A stretch of 64,000 bases of DNA from PFJX01 sp964466195 (GCA_964466195.1 CAYXMQ010000002.1:124001-188000); one strand, 5' to 3'; positions 35,540 through 43,774 are shown, numbered from the stretch's first letter. Program-made: numbers and translations. Notes: generated by a model not told the origin, from the letters alone.

Positions 35540-36774
35540 AATATTTCCTTCCGGTTTTAATCGCGCTCTATTCAGGTTCGGCTTCAGCTTATATTGCGGT
35601 CACGCCGACTTTTAATTTTTATACCAATCGTGCTCATGTAGCGGATGCCTGGGGCCGTCTCTCGGATCGCGCTGCGACTTACGACAACCTGACCGGTAAA
35701 TATCTCGGCTCTGGGCGCGTTGTTGTCGGCAATCGGGCCTTAACCATACCGGTCAAATATGCCCTCACGCCCACAGCCGCCAACATCATCAAAACCGCCA
35801 TCAGGACGCATCCCGCGTTGATTGTCGGTACAGCGGCCTATCTGTGGTTGCAAGATAATCGCATCTCAAATCCAACCGGTGATCCGACAAAATGGTTGCA
35901 AACCCGTGATTTAACCCAACTACAGATTAATGCATCTTATTTGCCTCTTAATTATATTGGAACGATATCGTCTGCTGCTAAGTTGCAAGTAAATGCCATC
36001 CGGGTTATGAACGGTTGCCCTTCTGATAATACTGGTGGTTGGTGTCCGACTGCTCTTAATTACTCTTATTATGGGGTTGAGCCTGACGGGCGTTTGCAAT
36101 ATCGTACATACGATTATCTGGGCGGCATGTTGCAGCTATTTACACGATCTATTCCGGGAGGTTCTCAGGACTATCCTTTCGAGGAATCCGATTGGGACCG
36201 TATGCCGGATGTGCCCAAGGAAGTCCATGACGAGCTTGCTAAATCGCCGGCTTATATGCCTGAGGGTGCCCCCGTGGGCGACCCCGAAATCCAAGCGCAA
36301 GACCTTCCGGATGGTTCACCGGTTCAGCTTCCCGACGGTTCCACTGTGCAGCCTATGGTTCGGCTCACGCCTAACCCTGATGGCACGGTCCGTGTCGATA
36401 CCTACGAGAAACCTCTTACCGATACGGCGGGGGTGCCGATACCCTCCGAATCTGCAACACCAGTCCCGACGACTACGCCCACTCCCGGCCTTTGCGCGCT
36501 CTATCCTGATATCATCGCTTGCCAGACGTTTGGCACACCGGACCCTGAAAAACCGGTGGCCACCGATAAAACCCTTGGCCAATTCACGCCTGGCACGCTC
36601 TCCGAAGCGGGCACGTGCCCGGCGCCAATCTCGCTCAATATAGCCGGTGTAAACGCGTTGATGTCCTGGGATCCGGTCTGCAACGTTGCCTCGACGTATA
36701 TCCGCCCTCTCGTGTTGTTGATGGCTAGTGTCGCGGCCTATTTCATCTTCGTCGGGGGGCTTCGCGGTGGTTAA
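35536..36774 (+). CDS. Minor coat/attachment protein, TspB-like
   Basis: A 412-residue precursor with a signal peptide (MKYFLPVLIALYSGSASA), a globular N-terminal half, a Pro/Thr-rich linker (about residues 240-315) with the TspB-type segment LCALYPDIIACQ, and a C-terminal membrane helix (LVLLMASVAAYFIFVGG). By place and layout it corresponds to the G3P adsorption protein that binds the host pilus or receptor. Three CRISPR spacers match this gene (at 35888-35919, 36023-36054 and 36677-36708), more than any other. Confidence 0.85.
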   Translation: MKYFLPVLIALYSGSASAYIAVTPTFNFYTNRAHVADAWGRLSDRAATYDNLTGKYLGSGRVVVGNRALTIPVKYALTPTAANIIKTAIRTHPALIVGTAAYLWLQDNRISNPTGDPTKWLQTRDLTQLQINASYLPLNYIGTISSAAKLQVNAIRVMNGCPSDNTGGWCPTALNYSYYGVEPDGRLQYRTYDYLGGMLQLFTRSIPGGSQDYPFEESDWDRMPDVPKEVHDELAKSPAYMPEGAPVGDPEIQAQDLPDGSPVQLPDGSTVQPMVRLTPNPDGTVRVDTYEKPLTDTAGVPIPSESATPVPTTTPTPGLCALYPDIIACQTFGTPDPEKPVATDKTLGQFTPGTLSEAGTCPAPISLNIAGVNALMSWDPVCNVASTYIRPLVLLMASVAAYFIFVGGLRGG

Positions 36775-37048
36775 TCTCGCTCTTTGGGCTGCCGCGATAG
36801 TCCCTTCAATTACTCGCTCCATTCTGGCCGCCGTGGGTTTCGGCATTTTTACGATAGTTGGTTTGACTGCGATTACCGGGACGATTGAGCAATACATTTA
36901 TACGTCCGTCGGGGGGTTTAGTTCCGACTTGCTCATGGTCTTGAATCTCGGCGGTATGAGTGCAGGCCTTAACATCGTTTTGGGCGCTTTTACGGCCCGC
37001 ATCGCCCTCTACGTGCTCACCAACAGTCGGAGGATTATCGGCGCATGA
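36767..37048 (+). CDS. DUF2523 inner-membrane assembly protein (gene VI-like)
   Basis: A 93-residue hydrophobic protein with about three helices, typical of DUF2523 proteins encoded just before zot in inoviruses and considered equivalent to G6P, the tip protein that joins the adsorption protein to the virion. A GTG at 36767 inside the end of the attachment gene is the likely start. The stop overlaps the zot start by 4 bases. Confidence 0.8.
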   Translation: MVNLALWAAAIVPSITRSILAAVGFGIFTIVGLTAITGTIEQYIYTSVGGFSSDLLMVLNLGGMSAGLNIVLGAFTARIALYVLTNSRRIIGA

Positions 37049-38055
37049 TTACGCTTATCACGGGCACTCCTGGGGCCGGCAAAACCCTTTATTGTCTTAC
37101 TGAGGTATGCCCGGCATTCGAGGGCCGCCCTTTCTACGTTGACGGCATTCCTGATCTGCTGATAAACCACGATCTGCCCTCGGGTCCGGTCGAATCTGAA
37201 ACTCAGTCGTATGCCGATTGGCTTCCTGATAACGGGGTTTTGGTCGTTGATGAGGCTCAACGTATTTGGCGTCCTCGTTCATCCTCGTCCAAGGTTCCGC
37301 GTGGTGTTGAGGCGATGGAAACCCACCGTCATCATGGCCACGACCTGGTTCTAGTAACTCAGCATCCTAATTTGCTCGATAGCAATGTCAGGCGACTCGT
37401 TGGCCGGCATTTGCATGTTCGCCGCGTCTGGGGCATGTCGCGTGCGCTTGTCTATGAATGGGATCAAGCCACCGATCCTAATCGCATTTCCACCGCGACT
37501 AAATCGTCCTGGGCTTATCCGAAAAAGGCTTTCGGCCTTTACAAGTCAGCCACTGTTCACACTAATCGAGGTCAACGGCCGCCGTTCCTCGTTTTTGTGG
37601 TTCTCGTCCTTCCTATCTTACTTGGATATTTTGGCTACATCTCTTATCAATCAATCAAGGCCAGGACTCAAACACCAACGGCTGTCGTTGGTGTTGGCGT
37701 TGGTGCAGTTCCGCAGGCGACGGCTATGGCAGATGCTAAGCCCTTTGATGTGTCTGCGTTTGTGCCTGTTATCCCTTCTGAGCCAGCATCGGCTCCAGCT
37801 TATGATCATCTGCGGCATGTTGTCGTCATGCCCCGTGTCGCGGCCTGTATTTCCTCGGCTTCTCGATGCATCTGTTACACGCAACAATCGACTCGGTTAA
37901 ATATGCCGGAGAGCGATTGTCGTTTGCTTGCCAGCGATCCACGCTTTGATTCGTTCTCTGCTCCTGTTGCATCACCTCCATTGGGTTCCGAGCGTGTTTC
38001 CCCTGCCGCTCCTGAATCGTCTCCTCCTGAGCGTGAGCCGGTCAGCTGGTCTTAA
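37045..38055 (+). CDS. zot: Zot-family phage assembly ATPase (gene I-like)
   Basis: A 336-residue inovirus assembly motor with N-terminal Walker A GTPGAGKT (residues 7-14), Walker B LVVDEAQRIW (about 67-76), one membrane helix (about residues 184-204, FLVFVVLVLPILLGYFGY) and a periplasmic C-terminal part with several Cys. Zot/G1P extrudes the virion through the inner membrane; the name comes from the Vibrio cholerae homologue. Spacer 54094-54125 matches 37736-37767 in the region after the membrane helix. Confidence 0.93.
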   Translation: MITLITGTPGAGKTLYCLTEVCPAFEGRPFYVDGIPDLLINHDLPSGPVESETQSYADWLPDNGVLVVDEAQRIWRPRSSSSKVPRGVEAMETHRHHGHDLVLVTQHPNLLDSNVRRLVGRHLHVRRVWGMSRALVYEWDQATDPNRISTATKSSWAYPKKAFGLYKSATVHTNRGQRPPFLVFVVLVLPILLGYFGYISYQSIKARTQTPTAVVGVGVGAVPQATAMADAKPFDVSAFVPVIPSEPASAPAYDHLRHVVVMPRVAACISSASRCICYTQQSTRLNMPESDCRLLASDPRFDSFSAPVASPPLGSERVSPAAPESSPPEREPVSWS

Positions 38056-38073
38056 ACCAATTGCGGGACAATC

Positions 38074-38091
38074 GGGGGCCTTCCGGCCCCC
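38074..38091 (+). terminator. Hairpin after zot
   Basis: A 7-bp GC stem (38074-38080 with 38085-38091) and a TTCC loop, 18 bp after the zot stop. There is no clear T-tract, so it may be a rho-assisted terminator of the structural operon. Confidence 0.45.
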
Positions 38092-38136
38092 TCGCGCTTG
38101 CCCCCGGCGCGCCTTAGCAGGCTGGTGAGAAACCTC

Positions 38137-38418
38137 CTATGAACCCCGGATTCCCAGGTGTCGGGAAGCTTTTTTGCCACCCCACAGGCACCGAAGGGTG
38201 TATTTCTGGTCTTTTGACGACCCAATTCCAGCCGATAGCCCCATCTTGGGCGGACTTATCCTTACGCCGGCATCGCCCGCCGAACCTGCGCCTTGGGTTT
38301 CATCAGATTCAACAATCGCAAAAGTAAGAGTAAATTGTGAATCTTCCCCGTGATAGCCGTACTTTTCTGCATGAATTGCCGCCTGTTCTACTGCTACGAT
38401 GATGTCGATTTTCTTCAT
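38137..38418 (-). CDS. Small leftward phage protein of unknown function
   Basis: A 93-residue open frame on the opposite strand to the structural genes, starting MKKIDIIVAVEQAAIHAEKY with GGAG well placed before the ATG at 38418. The first 45 residues look like a compact alpha/beta domain with many acidic residues; the tail is Gly/Ser/Lys-rich. No similarity is recognised. A separately oriented small accessory gene between zot and the origin region is where inoviruses often carry superinfection-exclusion or anti-defence genes, but there is no direct evidence for such a role. Confidence 0.5.
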   Translation of the reverse strand: MKKIDIIVAVEQAAIHAEKYGYHGEDSQFTLTFAIVESDETQGAGSAGDAGVRISPPKMGLSAGIGSSKDQKYTLRCLWGGKKASRHLGIRGS

Positions 38419-38518
38419 GATGTTCTCCAAAAAGGTTTTGACCTACTGCCACCGGGCCCAAGAGCTGGAGCCCCGGTTGCTTCCTGGCATCCCGAAGCGG
38501 CTTACTTCCGCTCGAATT

Positions 38519-38748
38519 GCCTCCGTTCCCCTTTCGCCTTCGCCCGTGCTGAGACTCCGCGCCACTTCGATCAGGCCGCAAGGGTGCTTTCCGGCATTTA
38601 ATGGGGGGGCCCCATTTACGAAGAAGACCAGGCTTTATCTGGTCTTCTTCGTAGCCGGGGGGGGAGACCGTTCATTGCCGGCCCTTGCAGCCTGATCGAA
38701 GTGGCGCAACCTCAGCGCAAAGGGCGACGGCGAAAGGGGAACGGAGGC
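38519..38748. repeat. Imperfect palindrome of about 230 bp in the phage intergenic region
   Basis: Arms at about 38519-38596 and 38676-38748 are reverse complements over roughly 72 bp, with stretches of 20, 18 and 7 perfectly paired bases broken by short mismatched blocks. At the centre lies a second, perfect hairpin with a 15-bp stem (38617-38631 with 38639-38653) and a 7-nt loop. On single-stranded viral DNA this would fold into one very long hairpin, a strong candidate for the replication origin and/or packaging signal, which filamentous phages keep as hairpins between assembly and replication genes. Confidence 0.85.
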
Positions 38749-39098
38749 CCGAGGAAGGCCGAGAACGTGGGAGCTTTGCCAGTAAGCTTTCAAGGGTTTC
38801 GAAAACCTATTCCGGGCGGGTTTTGCCCGGTAAAGGTCAAACCGAATGCAAACGGAGTGCGCAGCAAATGGGCGGCTTTATGCGCATTTGCGAAGGCGAA
38901 AGGGATTGAAGCCCGAAGGGTCGAGACAATGGCTTTATGTTGGCTCGATGCGTAGCACGAAAGCCTGGCCCGAAGGGTTCGCCAGTCCGTCGACGTACTG
39001 TCAACGGCGATGTAACGCGACGATGTGCTATAGTCCTGCGCCTAACCCTAAGCCCTTGTATTGACTGACAAAGGCTTATAAAGGCCTGCAAAAACAAA
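38749..39098. other. Rest of the phage intergenic region, no convincing gene
   Basis: About 350 bp with only short Arg/Gly-rich frames that lack ribosome sites. It contains another hairpin (38812-38817 with 38825-38830, loop GGGTTTT). It may be part of the origin and complementary-strand start. Confidence 0.5.
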
Positions 39099-39147
39099 GA
39101 CTCATAATCCTTTGGTCCACGGTTCAAGTCCGTGCGGGCCCACCAAA
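39099..39147 (+). repeat. attR: 49-bp tRNA fragment
   Basis: A perfect copy of 29816-29864, that is the tRNA from the anticodon arm to the CCA end and three A residues, without the 5' half. It marks the right end of the prophage; xseB begins 16 bp later. Confidence 0.95.
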
Positions 39148-39162
39148 CAACCTTAGACAGCC

Positions 39163-39441
39163 ATGCCGAAAATCGAGAAAGATCCAGTCGCCCAGGGCGA
39201 TGCGCGGGAGCCCAGGGATTTCGAAAGCGCTCTGAAAGAACTGGAAGCGTTGGTGCTCGACATGGAGAACGGCGACCTTAGCCTGGAGGACTCGCTGGCG
39301 GCATACAAGCGCGGCATTGCGTTATCCGCCTTCTGCCAGAAGAAACTGGACGCCGCCGAACAACAAATCAAGGTGCTTGAAAACGGCGTGTTGAAGGACT
39401 ACATCCCGCGCAGCCGCGATGGCAATGCCCGCAATGTCTGA
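39163..39441 (+). CDS. xseB: Exodeoxyribonuclease VII small subunit
   Basis: A 92-residue subunit of the ExoVII nuclease that degrades single-stranded DNA. It shows the family core FESALKELEALVLDMENGDLSLEDSL (about residues 23-48, quoted in part) followed by YKRGIAL. It is the first host gene after the prophage and overlaps ispA by 8 bases. Whatever promoter served it before integration is now separated from the rpoD region by the phage. Confidence 0.95.
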   Translation: MPKIEKDPVAQGDAREPRDFESALKELEALVLDMENGDLSLEDSLAAYKRGIALSAFCQKKLDAAEQQIKVLENGVLKDYIPRSRDGNARNV

Positions 39442-40324
39442 TTTCGCCGCCTGGTCACGCCACGTTCAAGCGCGCATGGAAACCGCCCTGGCGCGCGTGC
39501 TGCCGGATGCCTCGATCGCGCCGGAAACGCTTCATGCCGCCATGCGCTACGCTGCCCTGGGCGGCGGCAAGCGCATACGCCCGATGCTGGCTTTTGCCGC
39601 CGGCGAGGCGGTCGGCGCCGATCCGGCGCGGGTGGAATACGCCGCCTGCGCAGTCGAGTTGATCCATGTCTATTCGCTCACGCACGACGATCTGCCGTGC
39701 ATGGACGATGACGATCTGCGCCGCGGCAAACCGACCTGTCATGTCCAGTTCGACCAGGCGACAGCGCTGCTGGTCGGCGACGCCTTGCAAAGCCTGGCCT
39801 TCGAAGTCCTCGCCGACCCGGCGGCTTGCGCCGATAGCGCGACCCAGCTCGCCATGCTGGCGTTGCTGGCCCAGGCTTCCGGCTCGCGCGGCATGGCGGG
39901 CGGGCAGGCGGCCGATCTGGCCGCCACCGGCCGGACGCTGGAACTTGCGGAACTCGAATTCATGCATATCCACAAGACCGGCGCGTTGATCCAGGCGGCC
40001 GTTTTGCTGGGTGCGATGAGCGCCGGCGCCCCCTCCGACGCCCAACGCGCAGGCTTGCAGCGTTACGCGCATTGCGTCGGCTTGGCGTTTCAAGTCATGG
40101 ACGACGTGCTGGATGCGGAAACCGACACGGCCACACTCGGCAAGACCGCCGGCAAGGACGCTGCTCAGGGCAAAGCCACCTACCTCACGTTGATGAGCGC
40201 AAAGGAAGCGCGCGGCTATGCCCATGAGCTGATCGAAAACGCCCTCGCCGCCCTCGCCCCGTTCGGCCCGGCCGGCGCCAGCCTGGCCGCCATTGCCCGT
40301 TTCATCGTCGAGCGCCGCTACTGA
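39434..40324 (+). CDS. ispA: Farnesyl diphosphate synthase (polyprenyl synthetase)
   Basis: A 296-residue trans-prenyltransferase that builds farnesyl diphosphate from IPP and DMAPP/GPP. The first aspartate-rich motif is DDLPCMDDDDLRRG (about residues 86-99) and the second is DDVLD near residue 221. The start ATG at 39434 overlaps the end of xseB; an ATG at 39425 is an alternative. Its stop overlaps the dxs start, giving the standard xseB-ispA-dxs isoprenoid operon. Confidence 0.95.
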   Translation: MSDFAAWSRHVQARMETALARVLPDASIAPETLHAAMRYAALGGGKRIRPMLAFAAGEAVGADPARVEYAACAVELIHVYSLTHDDLPCMDDDDLRRGKPTCHVQFDQATALLVGDALQSLAFEVLADPAACADSATQLAMLALLAQASGSRGMAGGQAADLAATGRTLELAELEFMHIHKTGALIQAAVLLGAMSAGAPSDAQRAGLQRYAHCVGLAFQVMDDVLDAETDTATLGKTAGKDAAQGKATYLTLMSAKEARGYAHELIENALAALAPFGPAGASLAAIARFIVERRY

Positions 40325-42165
40325 TGTCCCTGCTGGACTCCATCACCTCCCCTGCCGACCTGAAACAGCTTGATCGAACGGCGCTCAAGGAACTCTGCGC
40401 CGAATTGCGCGCCTTCATCATCGACAGCGTGTCGCGCACCGGCGGCCATCTGGCCTCCAACCTGGGCGTCGTGGAACTCAGCGTGGCGCTGCATAGCGTG
40501 TTCGCCACGCCGGAAGACCGCATCGTCTGGGATGTCGGCCACCAGACCTACACCCACAAGATCTTGACCGGCCGCCGCGAGCGCATGCATACCTTGCGCC
40601 AGACCGACGGCTTGTCCGGTTTCACCAAGCGGGAAGAAAGCGAGTACGACGCCTTTATCGCCGGCCATTCCAGCACCTCGATCTCGGCCGCGCTCGGCAT
40701 GGCCGTGGCGGCGAAACTGAAGGGCGAGGACAGGCGCGTGGTGGCGGTCATCGGCGACGGGGCGATGACCGCCGGCATGGCATTCGAAGCGCTCAACAAC
40801 GCCGGCGCGATGGACGCCAACCTACTGGTCATTCTGAATGACAACGACATGTCGATCAGCGCCAACGTCGGCGCCCTCAACAGCTATCTCACCAAACTGC
40901 TTTCCGGCCGCTTCTACAACAACCTGCGCAGCCGCGGCGAACGCCTGCTGTCCAACCTGCCGCCGATACACGAACTGGCCAAGCGGGCGGAAGAACACAT
41001 CAAAGGCATGGTGACGCCGGGCACGCTGTTCGAGGAATTCGGCTTCAACTACCTGGGCCCGATCGACGGCCACGATCTGGATGCGCTGATCCCGACCTTG
41101 AGCAACATTCGCCAGCTCAAAGGCCCGCAGTTCCTGCATATCGTCACGCAAAAGGGCAAGGGTTACGAACTCGCCGAAGCCGATCCCTGCCTCTATCACG
41201 GCGTCAGCAAGTTCGAAATCAAGCAGGGCGTCTGCCCCAAAACCTCGAGCCGGCCCAGCTACACCGAAGTGTTCGGGCGCTGGCTGAACGACATGGCCGC
41301 AGCCGATGAACGTCTGGTCGGCATCACCCCGGCGATGTGCGAAGGCTCCGGCCTGAATGAATTCGCCGAACGCTTTCCGCAGCGCTATTTCGATGTCGGC
41401 ATCGCCGAACAGCATGCGCTCACCTTCGCCGCCGGCCTGGCCTGCGAAGGCCGCAAGCCGGTCGTGGCGATCTACTCGACCTTCCTGCAGCGCGCCTACG
41501 ACCAGTTGATCCACGACATCGCGCTGCAAAACCTGCCCGTACTGCTGGCGATCGACCGCGCCGGTTTGGTCGGCGCAGACGGTCCGACGCACGCAGGTGC
41601 GTTCGACCTGTCGTTCCTGCGCTGCATTCCCAACCTGCTGATTGCAACGCCGTCGAACGAAAACGAGTGCCGGCGACTCCTCACCACGGCTTTCCATTTT
41701 GATGGACCCAGCGCCGTGCGCTACCCGCGCGGCTGCGGGCCGGGCGTGGAAATCGAAACATCGCTGGAGGCCCTGCCGATCGGCAAGGGGGTCGTGCGCC
41801 GCCAAGGCAAGGGCGTTGCGCTGCTGGCCTTCGGCAGCGTCACCAGCGCCGCGATGCAAGTCGCTGAAACGCTCGACGCCACGCTGGCCGACATGCGCTT
41901 CGTCAAACCGATCGACCGCGAGCTGATCCACGAACTGGCGCAGCAGCATGACTATCTGGTCACGCTGGAAGAAAACGTGGTCATGGGCGGCGCCGGCTCG
42001 GCCGTTGCCGAAGTCCTCGCCGAGTTGAAGATCACGCTCCCGATCCTGCATCTGGGCCTGCCCGACCGCTTCGTCGAACACGGCGATCCCGCCGTGTTGC
42101 TGGCGCGTTGCGGGCTGGATGCCGCCGGCATCCTGGCCAGCGTGAAAAGATTCTTACCTGAGTAA
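40324..42165 (+). CDS. dxs: 1-deoxy-D-xylulose-5-phosphate synthase
   Basis: A 613-residue thiamine-diphosphate enzyme that joins pyruvate and glyceraldehyde-3-phosphate, the first step of the MEP isoprenoid route. The ThDP motif GDGAMTAGMAFEALNNAG lies at about residues 145-162, and the active-site region HDIALQNLPV and AIDRAGLVGADGPTH is near 390-425. The transketolase C-terminal domain is complete. It overlaps ispA by one base. Confidence 0.97.
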   Translation: MSLLDSITSPADLKQLDRTALKELCAELRAFIIDSVSRTGGHLASNLGVVELSVALHSVFATPEDRIVWDVGHQTYTHKILTGRRERMHTLRQTDGLSGFTKREESEYDAFIAGHSSTSISAALGMAVAAKLKGEDRRVVAVIGDGAMTAGMAFEALNNAGAMDANLLVILNDNDMSISANVGALNSYLTKLLSGRFYNNLRSRGERLLSNLPPIHELAKRAEEHIKGMVTPGTLFEEFGFNYLGPIDGHDLDALIPTLSNIRQLKGPQFLHIVTQKGKGYELAEADPCLYHGVSKFEIKQGVCPKTSSRPSYTEVFGRWLNDMAAADERLVGITPAMCEGSGLNEFAERFPQRYFDVGIAEQHALTFAAGLACEGRKPVVAIYSTFLQRAYDQLIHDIALQNLPVLLAIDRAGLVGADGPTHAGAFDLSFLRCIPNLLIATPSNENECRRLLTTAFHFDGPSAVRYPRGCGPGVEIETSLEALPIGKGVVRRQGKGVALLAFGSVTSAAMQVAETLDATLADMRFVKPIDRELIHELAQQHDYLVTLEENVVMGGAGSAVAEVLAELKITLPILHLGLPDRFVEHGDPAVLLARCGLDAAGILASVKRFLPE

Positions 42166-42173
42166 TTTACTCA
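42159..42173. promoter_or_regulatory. 15-bp perfect palindrome upstream of folE2
   Basis: TGAGTAA-T-TTACTCA spans the dxs stop and lies 53 bp before folE2. It could be a transcription-factor site for folE2 or simply chance. It does not match the Zur consensus well. Confidence 0.3.
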
Positions 42174-42225
42174 AGCATTAGCGACGGCTTATACTTGCGC
42201 CCATTACGCCAATAGGAAATCTGTC

Positions 42226-43062
42226 ATGAGCACTTGCGAAACGGTCTGTGAAACAGCCGCCCCGTGTCCGAAAGACCAAGCGATTCCCGATGTCCAGAAC
42301 TACGCGGACTCGCGCAATATCGCCATCGACAAGGTCGGCATCAAAGCCATCCGCCACCCGGTCAAGGTGCTCGACAAGACCGGCGGCGCCCAGCACACCA
42401 TCGCCAACTTCGGCATGTACGTGTACCTGCCGCACCATTTCAAAGGGACGCACATGTCCCGCTTCATCGAAATCCTGAACGGCAACGAGCGCGAGTTTTC
42501 CGTCGAATCGTTCGAACAGGTGCTCAGACTGATGGTGGTCAAGCTGGAAGCCGAATCCGGCCATATCGAAATGAACTTCCCCTACTTCGTCAACAAGACG
42601 GCGCCGGTCTCCGGGGTGGAAAGCCTGATGGACTATGACGTGACCTTCATCGGCGAAATCAAGAACGGCGAATATCTGCAAACCATGAAAGTCCTGGTGC
42701 CGTGCACCAGCCTGTGCCCGTGTTCGAAGAAAATTTCCCAGTACGGCGCCCACAACCAGCGCTCGCACGTCACCATCACGGCGCGCACCAACAGCTTCGT
42801 CTGGATCGAGGACATCATCAAGATCGCCGAAGAAAACGCCTCCAGCCAGCTCTACGGCTTGCTCAAGCGTCCGGATGAGAAGTTCGTCACCGAAAAGGCC
42901 TATGAAAACCCGAAGTTCGTCGAAGACCTGGTCCGCGACGTCGCTGCCGCACTGAACAAGGATGCACGCATCGACGCCTATGTGGTGGAAGCGGAAAACT
43001 TCGAGTCCATCCACAACCACAGTGCCTACGCGTTGATCGAACGCGACAAGCAAGCCGCCTGA
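42226..43062 (+). CDS. folE2: GTP cyclohydrolase FolE2 (type IB)
   Basis: A 278-residue metal-promiscuous GTP cyclohydrolase that makes 7,8-dihydroneopterin triphosphate for folate and queuosine. The signature VPCTSLCPCSKKIS (about residues 161-174), with the metal-ligand cysteine, and the catalytic Glu region IEMNFPYFVNKTAPVSG are present. The length is normal. It supplies the pathway served by queC, queE and folB elsewhere in the window. It ends at a strong terminator. Confidence 0.95.
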   Translation: MSTCETVCETAAPCPKDQAIPDVQNYADSRNIAIDKVGIKAIRHPVKVLDKTGGAQHTIANFGMYVYLPHHFKGTHMSRFIEILNGNEREFSVESFEQVLRLMVVKLEAESGHIEMNFPYFVNKTAPVSGVESLMDYDVTFIGEIKNGEYLQTMKVLVPCTSLCPCSKKISQYGAHNQRSHVTITARTNSFVWIEDIIKIAEENASSQLYGLLKRPDEKFVTEKAYENPKFVEDLVRDVAAALNKDARIDAYVVEAENFESIHNHSAYALIERDKQAA

Positions 43063-43070
43063 CGCAGGAA

Positions 43071-43107
43071 ACGCGGCGCCACCCGCAACGGTGGCGCCGC
43101 GTTTTCC
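43071..43107. terminator. Bidirectional terminator
   Basis: A 14-bp GC-rich stem (43071-43084 with 43091-43104) with a CGCAAC loop, T-run on the plus strand and A-run before it. It lies between the convergent folE2 and aspartic protease genes. Confidence 0.85.
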
Positions 43108-43123
43108 GCCCTGTGGCCGGACC

Positions 43124-43774
43124 TCAATAGCGCTGGCTCAACGTCAGCCGGTCGCCTTCATTCTTCATATTGGTCCGTTTCAGGAAACTCATGCCCAACA
43201 GCGGCATGGCGAGTTGCGCATCGTCCAGGATGATGGCTTCGACCAGACCGGTGCTGACGCCGCCGACGCGGACCGAATTGAGCAACACCCGGCTGGCGCG
43301 GACGTGGCCGTTCGCGGTGGAAACCAGCAAGCTGCCGGCGTTATCCAGCGCCACGCCGGATCTGAGCGCCACGCTGCGCGGCAGCGCGACCATGCTGGCG
43401 CCGGTATCCACCAGGAAGCGCACCGCATGGCCGTTGACGGCGCCATTGGCCATGAACTGACCGCGGCCATCCGCCACGATCACCGCCACCGCCGCGGAGG
43501 CCGCGCCCGGCATATGGCCGAAGCCGATCTGCAGCGTGCGGCGCTTGCCGCCTTGCTCGATCACCACCTGCTGCCCATTCACAGCAATCAGCCGCACGCC
43601 GTGCAGGCTGTCGCCGACGGCCATGACTTTGGCGGGGCCGGAACCGATCGCGATCAACGCTTTCTCGCCAAGCACGCCGTTGACTGAGACGTTGCTCGCC
43701 GCAGCGTTCCAAGCGCTGAACGCAAGCAGGCATAATGCGGCACATACCGCCCATGATTGCGAGAACACATTCAT
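43124..43774 (-). CDS. Periplasmic retropepsin-like aspartic protease (clan AA)
   Basis: A 216-residue protein with a signal peptide (from MNVFSQSW to about AWNAAAS), an N-terminal domain of unknown fold and a clan-AA protease domain with catalytic DTG in RFLVDTGASMVALP (about residues 125-138) and LLGMSFL near the end. Such TIGR02281-type proteins are widespread in Proteobacteria, with unknown targets. The prophage carries a second, membrane-anchored member. The start at 43774 overlaps the divergent amidotransferase start by two bases; the ATG at 43789 is an alternative. Confidence 0.85.
   Translation of the reverse strand: MNVFSQSWAVCAALCLLAFSAWNAAASNVSVNGVLGEKALIAIGSGPAKVMAVGDSLHGVRLIAVNGQQVVIEQGGKRRTLQIGFGHMPGAASAAVAVIVADGRGQFMANGAVNGHAVRFLVDTGASMVALPRSVALRSGVALDNAGSLLVSTANGHVRASRVLLNSVRVGGVSTGLVEAIILDDAQLAMPLLGMSFLKRTNMKNEGDRLTLSQRY

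Larger units (their letters stand above)
29816..39147. mobile_element. Integrated filamentous phage (inovirus) prophage, about 9.3 kb
   Basis: The element is bounded by a 49-bp perfect repeat derived from the CAT-anticodon tRNA. On the left, transcribed leftwards, are a tyrosine integrase, a membrane-anchored aspartic protease and a small repressor-like protein. On the right, transcribed rightwards, are three small early proteins, a replication initiator, a putative ssDNA-binding protein, tiny membrane proteins, the major coat protein, minor coat proteins, a TspB-like attachment protein, a DUF2523 protein and Zot. This is the standard inovirus order (replication, structure, assembly). All core modules are intact, so the phage may be active. 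An intergenic region of about 700 bp rich in hairpins precedes attR. Confidence 0.93.

Noticed and set aside
38074..38091. Hairpin after zot as a strong rho-independent terminator
   Set aside because: It has no T-tract on either strand. It is kept only as a low-confidence terminator feature.
38685..38955. Short rightward frames in the phage intergenic region
   Set aside because: They overlap one arm of the long palindrome, lack ribosome sites, and their Arg/Gly-rich content follows base composition.
39061..39090. Promoter-like TTGACT with TTATAA near attR
   Set aside because: The spacing of about 9 bp is far too short for a sigma-70 promoter.
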